DNA from: an uncultured Pirellulaceae bacterium
GTDB taxonomy: Bacteria; Planctomycetota; Planctomycetia; Pirellulales; Pirellulaceae
Assembly (NCBI GenBank): GCA_934255105.1
Contig: CAKQNH010000159.1
Location: forward strand, 1 to 8,469
DNA length: 8,469 nucleotides
Direction of reading: 5' to 3'
Shown here: one piece after another, positions 4,312 to 8,469 of the stretch
Numbering within the stretch: position 1 is the stretch's first letter
Layout of the letters: every line of letters starts with the position of its first letter
The notes under the pieces: model-generated
Told to the model about the DNA's origin: nothing
The model's input: the letters and a program-made list of their open reading frames with translations, nothing else
The model's database searches: none
Position numbers and translations under genes: made by a program

Positions 4312-7118
4312 GCGTCGATTATCCGTTCTGTGATAAGATTAATTTGCATGTAAAGGGCCGGATATCAGCCGAAGACGCGGCGCGACAGAGGGCTACTGCA
4401 GAAACGATCCTACAACGCTTGGCTGACCAGCCGGGTGTGATTTTGGCCGATGAAGTTGGTATGGGGAAGACATTTGTCGCTATCGCGGTAGCAGTCTCCA
4501 CCGCTCTGTCGAATCGCGGAGGCAGGCCTGTGGTGGTTATGGTTCCCTCTTCACTGAAAGAAAAGTGGCCACAAGATTTCGAATTATTCCGTGAGTCCTG
4601 CTTGCCGACAGCGCTGTCCGGAAAACTGATATACGAAAGGGCTGAGAAAGCAGTCGATTTCTTAAAGTTGCTTGACGATCCAAGGTCGCGCCGTAGTTCT
4701 CTGATCTTTATGACTCATGGTGCGATGAGTCGTGGCTTGGACGATCCGTGGGTCATGTTGGCACTTATCCAACGCAGTTTACATCGTCGGCGGAATATTG
4801 ATAGTTTGAAACGTGCGCTTGGTCGCAACTTGGGTGACTTGCTGCGAATGAGTTGGCTGACGAAACGCGATGAACGTATCTGGAGTCGATTGCTGAAATC
4901 GCCGCCGATGCAGTGGCTAGGCGAACTCAACGAATTGACGGCGGATATCACTGGTGCCAATCGCGTGGATGACGACCCCGTTCCACAGGCGATTTGCGAC
5001 TTGCTTCCCGATCTCGACACCTCGTCGATCTTCGCAGCACTTCAGCAGATACCGCTGCGACGTTCAACGCACTACGATGCCAAAATTAAGTACGCGAGAC
5101 AAGAAGTAAAGTTCCAACTGGGTAAAGTGTGGAAGGAATGCCTTATAAAGTTTCGGCAACGGTTGCCGCTATTGATTTTGGACGAAGCGCATCACCTCAA
5201 GAATTCGGCAACCAGATTGGCGACCCTTTTCCACAGCGAGGATGCCCAGGCTGATGCAGACGAAATCTCGCAAGGTCCGTTGGCTGGCATCTTCGAGCGG
5301 ATGCTTTTCCTGACGGCGACCCCGTTTCAATTGGGTCATCATGAGCTCTGCTCCGTGCTGGATCGGTTTGATGGAATCCACTGGACTGGCAAGTCAGCGC
5401 CGCCGATTGGTCGAGAAGGTTTTGCCGAGGCTCGCAAGTCACTCAAAACTGGCCTCGATCGCTCTCAAGAAGCTGCCGTTTGCTTGGATGCGATATGGGG
5501 CAAGCTCAGAACTGAAGATTTGCAAGTTGGCGATATGCACTTTGATAGTGTCGACGCCTGGTGGGAGGCGGCTCGCGAAATTAGCGAGCTCGATGGATTG
5601 GCGGCTCAGGTCATGGATCGCTTCAAGACAACTCAATTATGCATGAAGGAGGCGGAGCAGTTACTTCACCCTTGGGTGCTGCGACATATGAAGGCTCGCA
5701 AACTTCCGGGGGCTGAGTCAACCTTGCGTCGTGAGCGCAGAGCTGGCGCGGCAATTTTGCTGGACAACGAGCAAGGCAATGGCAACGAAGAGGGCTTAGC
5801 GATTTCAGGAGAAGCTCTACTGCCGTTTCTGCTAGCTTCCCGAGCATCGGCCTGTTCGCCTGAAGCTCGTCCTGTGTTTGCTGAGGGGCTGGCATCCAGC
5901 TACGAGGCCTTTCTGCACACTCGCACCAAAGATGATGAGCCAAAGATCGACGATGATACGGATGAGCAACCGTCCGAGCCAATCAATGATTCTGCGGCTT
6001 GGTATTTGGAGAAGCTTGAAACCATGATCCCTCGCCAACTGGAAGCCAAGATCGAGCATCCTAAGATCAAGGCGACTGTCGATCGCGTGCTTGATATATG
6101 GAATCGTGGTGAAAAGGCGGTCGTGTTTTGCCACTACGTTCAAACAGGCAGAGCATTGCGCCGACAGATCTCGCGTGCTTTGAGTGCGCAAATCATCGAG
6201 CTTGGTGCCAAGCTGCTTGCTTGTTCGCCTGAGAACGCGGCTGATGAACTGAAGCGTATTGGAGATCGTTTTTTTGACGAGGATGGACCGCTTCGCCGCG
6301 CCTGCGACCATACAACGCGATCCATACTGGCTCAATTCCCCGATCTGAATTCAGACTGCGAAACTTTGATCGAGATCGTGCGTCGAAACGTGCGTACGCC
6401 CGCGTTTTTAGTACGGTTCTTTCCAATTGGCGAAGACCTGGCACCAGAAGACATGATTCGTAAAGCGTTCGAGTCACGTCATATTTCGGGAATTGCACTT
6501 CAGGATGTGATTCAGGACTTTTTTGCGTTTTTGGTCGATCGTTGCGGCGAGAAGCAACGCCAAGCAACTATAGATGCCGTTCGAAGAATCCAAACGGGTG
6601 CGCACTTCGGATTGGATACCGCCGGTGAGTACGACGACGACGAACTGCAGGGGGATCGAGCCGAGCAGTTATTGCCAAACGTACGGCTTATTAATGGACG
6701 CACTCGATCGGAAACGCGTCAAAGACTAATGCTGACTTTCAATACACCATTTTATCCGGAGATCTTGATTGCTAGTAGCGTGATGTCCGAAGGTGTCGAT
6801 CTGCATCTTAACTGCCGCCACATAATCCACCACGATTTATGTTGGAACCCCAGCAACCTCGAACAGCGTACGGGCCGAGTCGATCGCATAGGCGCAAAGG
6901 CCGAACGAGTTGGCAAGTCTATTCAAGTCTTTCTCCCCTACATTGCCGAAACGCAGGACGAGAAAATGTATCGCGTCGTGATGGATCGCGAGCGTTGGTT
7001 CAATGTGGTCATGGGGGAAAACTACCGTATCGATGCGGCTACTACGGAAAAACTCGCTAGCCGTGTACCATTTCCTAACGCAGCCGCCATAGAGCTAGCT
7101 TTTAAACTTGAGTCCTAG
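4308..7118 (+). CDS. SNF2/HepA-like superfamily 2 helicase (DNA translocase)
   Basis: I chose the ATG at 4308 (936 residues), which overlaps the PLD stop as ATGA; a GTG at 4302 would add two residues. All main SF2 motifs are present: Walker A in DEVGMGKT (48-55), motif Ia in VMVPSSLKEKW (77-87), Walker B/DEAH in LILDEAHH (about 289-296), motif III TATP (336-339), motif IV region AVVFCHY (604-610), motif V SEGVDL (827-832) and the arginine-finger motif VI QRTGRVDRIG (853-862). This pattern fits the SNF2/RapA-HepA branch, which uses ATP to move along double-stranded DNA. Two large spacers are unusual: about 260 residues between the two RecA-like domains, rich in acidic residues near 540-560, and about 215 residues between motifs IV and V. 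With an upstream PLD protein it recalls DrmC/DrmD of DISARM, but I would not assign it to DrmD without a profile search. An intact ATPase is expected. Confidence 0.9.
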   Translation: MSVDYPFCDKINLHVKGRISAEDAARQRATAETILQRLADQPGVILADEVGMGKTFVAIAVAVSTALSNRGGRPVVVMVPSSLKEKWPQDFELFRESCLPTALSGKLIYERAEKAVDFLKLLDDPRSRRSSLIFMTHGAMSRGLDDPWVMLALIQRSLHRRRNIDSLKRALGRNLGDLLRMSWLTKRDERIWSRLLKSPPMQWLGELNELTADITGANRVDDDPVPQAICDLLPDLDTSSIFAALQQIPLRRSTHYDAKIKYARQEVKFQLGKVWKECLIKFRQRLPLLILDEAHHLKNSATRLATLFHSEDAQADADEISQGPLAGIFERMLFLTATPFQLGHHELCSVLDRFDGIHWTGKSAPPIGREGFAEARKSLKTGLDRSQEAAVCLDAIWGKLRTEDLQVGDMHFDSVDAWWEAAREISELDGLAAQVMDRFKTTQLCMKEAEQLLHPWVLRHMKARKLPGAESTLRRERRAGAAILLDNEQGNGNEEGLAISGEALLPFLLASRASACSPEARPVFAEGLASSYEAFLHTRTKDDEPKIDDDTDEQPSEPINDSAAWYLEKLETMIPRQLEAKIEHPKIKATVDRVLDIWNRGEKAVVFCHYVQTGRALRRQISRALSAQIIELGAKLLACSPENAADELKRIGDRFFDEDGPLRRACDHTTRSILAQFPDLNSDCETLIEIVRRNVRTPAFLVRFFPIGEDLAPEDMIRKAFESRHISGIALQDVIQDFFAFLVDRCGEKQRQATIDAVRRIQTGAHFGLDTAGEYDDDELQGDRAEQLLPNVRLINGRTRSETRQRLMLTFNTPFYPEILIASSVMSEGVDLHLNCRHIIHHDLCWNPSNLEQRTGRVDRIGAKAERVGKSIQVFLPYIAETQDEKMYRVVMDRERWFNVVMGENYRIDAATTEKLASRVPFPNAAAIELAFKLES

Positions 7119-7258
7119 GAAAGTGGGCGGAATTAGTCCGGCATAGTGCGTGATACCCTTGAGTGTGACAAAACGGCTCGCTCAAAGAACTTCATCGTGG
7201 CTCATGGCAGTATGCAATCGCTGTCGAGGACCAAAGTGTAGGGCCATTGTATAAGGCG
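7119..7258. other. Intergenic gap between convergent genes; possible right edge of the cassette
   Basis: This gap separates the helicase stop from the end of the minus-strand MrcB_N gene. I find no stem followed by a T-run for either direction, no tRNA and no obvious direct repeat matching the left side of the cassette. The sequence is more A/T-rich than the flank to its right. The MrcB_N gene seems to lose its C-terminus at about 7262-7275, so the insertion edge may lie there. Confidence 0.35.
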
Positions 7259-8014
7259 TCAATTAAAAACACAGCATCGGTGGTCGCGACTAGTACTCAT
7301 GAGCACAACACGGTCCTTGGCGTACTCGCGCATGAGCGTCAGGAAGTCGATTCCGCTGTCGTCAGCGGCGGAGCTCTGGAGCTGCTGCTCGACCCAGCCC
7401 TGATAAGTGGTGAGTAGGGTTTGTAGGGCGGTGGTTAACTCGGCGGAGGACTCTTGGAGATCTTCGAGTGTGACGAAGCGCTCGACGATCATGCCTTTGT
7501 TGTAGCGCTTTGAGCGGTTGCCGGTGCCGATGGGGGTGCGATCGGGATGGTCGCCAATGGAGCTCGTGAAGCCGGCGTCGGTTAGTTGTTGGTGGCTTTG
7601 GCTACCGAGCTGCTGCGAGACGGCAGCAGCCTTCTCGTCCTCGCGGCCGCGATAAGCAGTGGCGGCGATGCCGAGCCCGAGACGGATGCCGACGGGCGAG
7701 TCGGGGGAGAAGTGGATGACGGGATAGACGCCCTTTTGAGCTGACCGGGTTTGCCGCGTGTCGAAGAAGGCGACCCAGGGAACCGCTGCCCAATTGCCCT
7801 TGCCGACCGAGGCGGCGACTTGCCAGCTCTCGCTGGGGCAGAGGGCGGGGACAAGCTGGCTGGCGAGCGCGATCAACTGCCGCTCGAGCTGCTTGACCTC
7901 GGCCTGGCTGCTCATCGCGGCGGGACGATTGGGGTAGTGGGTGAGCAGGCGGGCGCAGGTTGACCAGAAGGCAGAGGATTGCTGGGGTAATGGCTCGGAG
8001 TGGTGGCTGGTCAT
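7259..8014 (-). CDS. MrcB_N (DUF3578) domain protein, probably C-terminally truncated
   Basis: Minus strand, ATG at 8014-8012, TGA at 7261-7259, 251 residues. The McrB N-terminal domain is recognised from GKGNW (71-75), VPWVAFFD (78-85), the Gln-Lys-Gly-Val-Tyr turn (93-97), the VIHF strand (99-102) and the later Lys/Arg-rich GNRSKRYNKG stretch. In E. coli McrB the N-terminal region recognises modified DNA, and a GTPase AAA+ motor follows. Here there is no Walker A or other AAA+ motif, and the protein stops shortly after DFLTLMREYAKDRVVLMSTS, which looks like the start of another domain, with an abrupt tail CCVFN. I infer that the original C-terminus was lost where the neighbouring cassette begins. 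Third codon positions are strongly G/C, unlike the cassette genes. A frameshifted relative lies at 1-196. Without its motor it may bind DNA only or be inactive. Confidence 0.75.
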   Translation of the reverse strand: MTSHHSEPLPQQSSAFWSTCARLLTHYPNRPAAMSSQAEVKQLERQLIALASQLVPALCPSESWQVAASVGKGNWAAVPWVAFFDTRQTRSAQKGVYPVIHFSPDSPVGIRLGLGIAATAYRGREDEKAAAVSQQLGSQSHQQLTDAGFTSSIGDHPDRTPIGTGNRSKRYNKGMIVERFVTLEDLQESSAELTTALQTLLTTYQGWVEQQLQSSAADDSGIDFLTLMREYAKDRVVLMSTSRDHRCCVFN

Positions 8015-8050
8015 GCAGGGCTCGAAGAGGGCGAGGCGGGAAAGGGAGGT

Positions 8051-8059
8051 ATTCTAGCA
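8051..8059 (-). promoter_or_regulatory. Extended -10 promoter element of the right MrcB_N gene
   Basis: Minus strand TGCTAGAAT, 37 bases upstream of the ATG, matching the element before the left MrcB_N copy in sequence and nearly in spacing. A start of transcription some 6-8 bases downstream would give a leader of about 30 nt that lacks a Shine-Dalgarno sequence. A TTGACT lies too close upstream (8061-8066) to serve as its -35 box, so this would act as an extended -10 promoter. Confidence 0.5.
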
Positions 8060-8194
8060 AGTCAAGTCAGAGCGAGGTGGGGAGAGCGGAAAGGGAGTTG
8101 AGTGGTGGTGGAGGGTTGAGAGTTCAGGGGGGGCGAGAGGTAGATGGTTGGAGCTGTAGGTGTCTGGTGATCTAGGAGTTGGGATGGACGGGGA

Positions 8195-8329
8195 CCGGTG
8201 GCTTACGGCACCGGCAGAGATGTGCCGCCCTCCGGGCTAGGAGATGGGAGGTGGCTGGGTGAAGGTGTGGGTGGGATGAGGTCCGGCGGCTGACGCGGCC
8301 GGCAGGGATGTGCCGCCCGCTGGGCTAAG
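8195..8329. repeat. Two copies of a 47-bp hairpin repeat
   Basis: Copies at 8195-8241 and 8283-8329 are 88 bp apart and match at 38 of 47 positions by my count. Both contain CCGG(T/C)GGCT, then CCGGCAG, then GATGTGCCGCCC and a GGGCTA end. The first 20 bases can form a stem (CCGGTG with CACCGG in the first copy). At one pair the change is compensatory: T-A in copy one is C-G in copy two. I associate repeats of this look with intergenic regions of Rhodopirellula-like planctomycetes. No gene is visible between 8060 and the right edge. Confidence 0.65.
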
Positions 8330-8362
8330 GGTGATGAGGAAAGGTGGGTGGAGAGAGGTGGC

Positions 8363-8454
8363 GGGGAGATTGTGTGTGGGGCCAGCTGGCGAGGAGATTG
8401 TGTGTGGGGCCAGCTGGCGAGGAGATTGTGTGTGGGGCCAGCTGGCGAGGAGAT
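8363..8454 (+). repeat. 28-bp tandem repeat, three copies plus a partial fourth
   Basis: Units begin at 8363, 8391 and 8419 and are identical apart from one base in the second position of the first unit. Eight bases of a fourth unit follow at 8447. Each unit starts GAGGAGATTGTGTG (GGGGAG in the first) and ends with the perfect 10-bp palindrome GCCAGCTGGC. There are no spacers between units, so this is not a CRISPR array. The near identity suggests recent expansion by slippage or unequal recombination. A protein-binding role for the palindrome is possible but unproven. Confidence 0.85.
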
Positions 8455-8469
8455 GGAGAGTAAGAGCTG

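Noticed and set aside
5832..6335. 167-codon minus-strand ORF inside the helicase gene
   Set aside because: It is antisense to well-supported helicase coding sequence and has no recognisable features.
2230..7118. Assignment of the PLD/helicase pair to DISARM
   Set aside because: No methyltransferase and no DrmA- or DrmB-like gene lies in the window; the shared pairing alone is not enough.
8363..8454. CRISPR array
   Set aside because: The 28-bp units abut directly without spacers and no cas gene is present.

Overview
The window looks like a piece of a planctomycete chromosome, most likely a Pirellulales relative. This rests on short hairpin-forming interspersed repeats of a type I associate with that group, on coding starts without clear Shine-Dalgarno sequences, and on mixed codon use. 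I could not run a similarity search, so the taxonomy is an inference.

Layout: positions 1-196 hold the 5' end of a minus-strand MrcB_N (DUF3578) domain gene that is frameshifted and runs off the left edge. Positions 197-787 hold no convincing gene. They carry a promoter-like element, a G-rich 15-bp tandem repeat, a degenerate array of repeat units with one perfect hairpin, and the leader of the next operon. Positions 788-7118 hold one tight plus-strand cassette: an unrecognised protein whose single reading frame is cut by one in-frame TAA (788-2119), an overlooked 36-residue ORF (2116-2226), a 693-residue protein with two phospholipase D-type half-sites (2230-4311), and a 936-residue SNF2/HepA-like helicase (4308-7118). 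Positions 7259-8014 hold a second minus-strand MrcB_N gene that seems to lack its C-terminal part. Positions 8060-8469 are gene-free, with two copies of a 47-bp hairpin repeat and a three-copy 28-bp tandem repeat.

How the genes may work together: a large PLD-fold nuclease candidate translationally coupled to a SNF2-type DNA translocase, next to type IV restriction-like MrcB_N genes, has the look of an anti-phage or anti-plasmid defence module. DISARM (drmC PLD, drmD SNF2 helicase) and Mokosh (helicase plus PLD) pair similar activities. Here, however, there is no methyltransferase, no DrmA/DrmB-like gene, and a partner protein I do not recognise. The cassette uses visibly less G/C at third codon positions than the right-hand MrcB_N gene and lies between two related MrcB_N 5' ends, which fits acquisition of the cassette by transfer.
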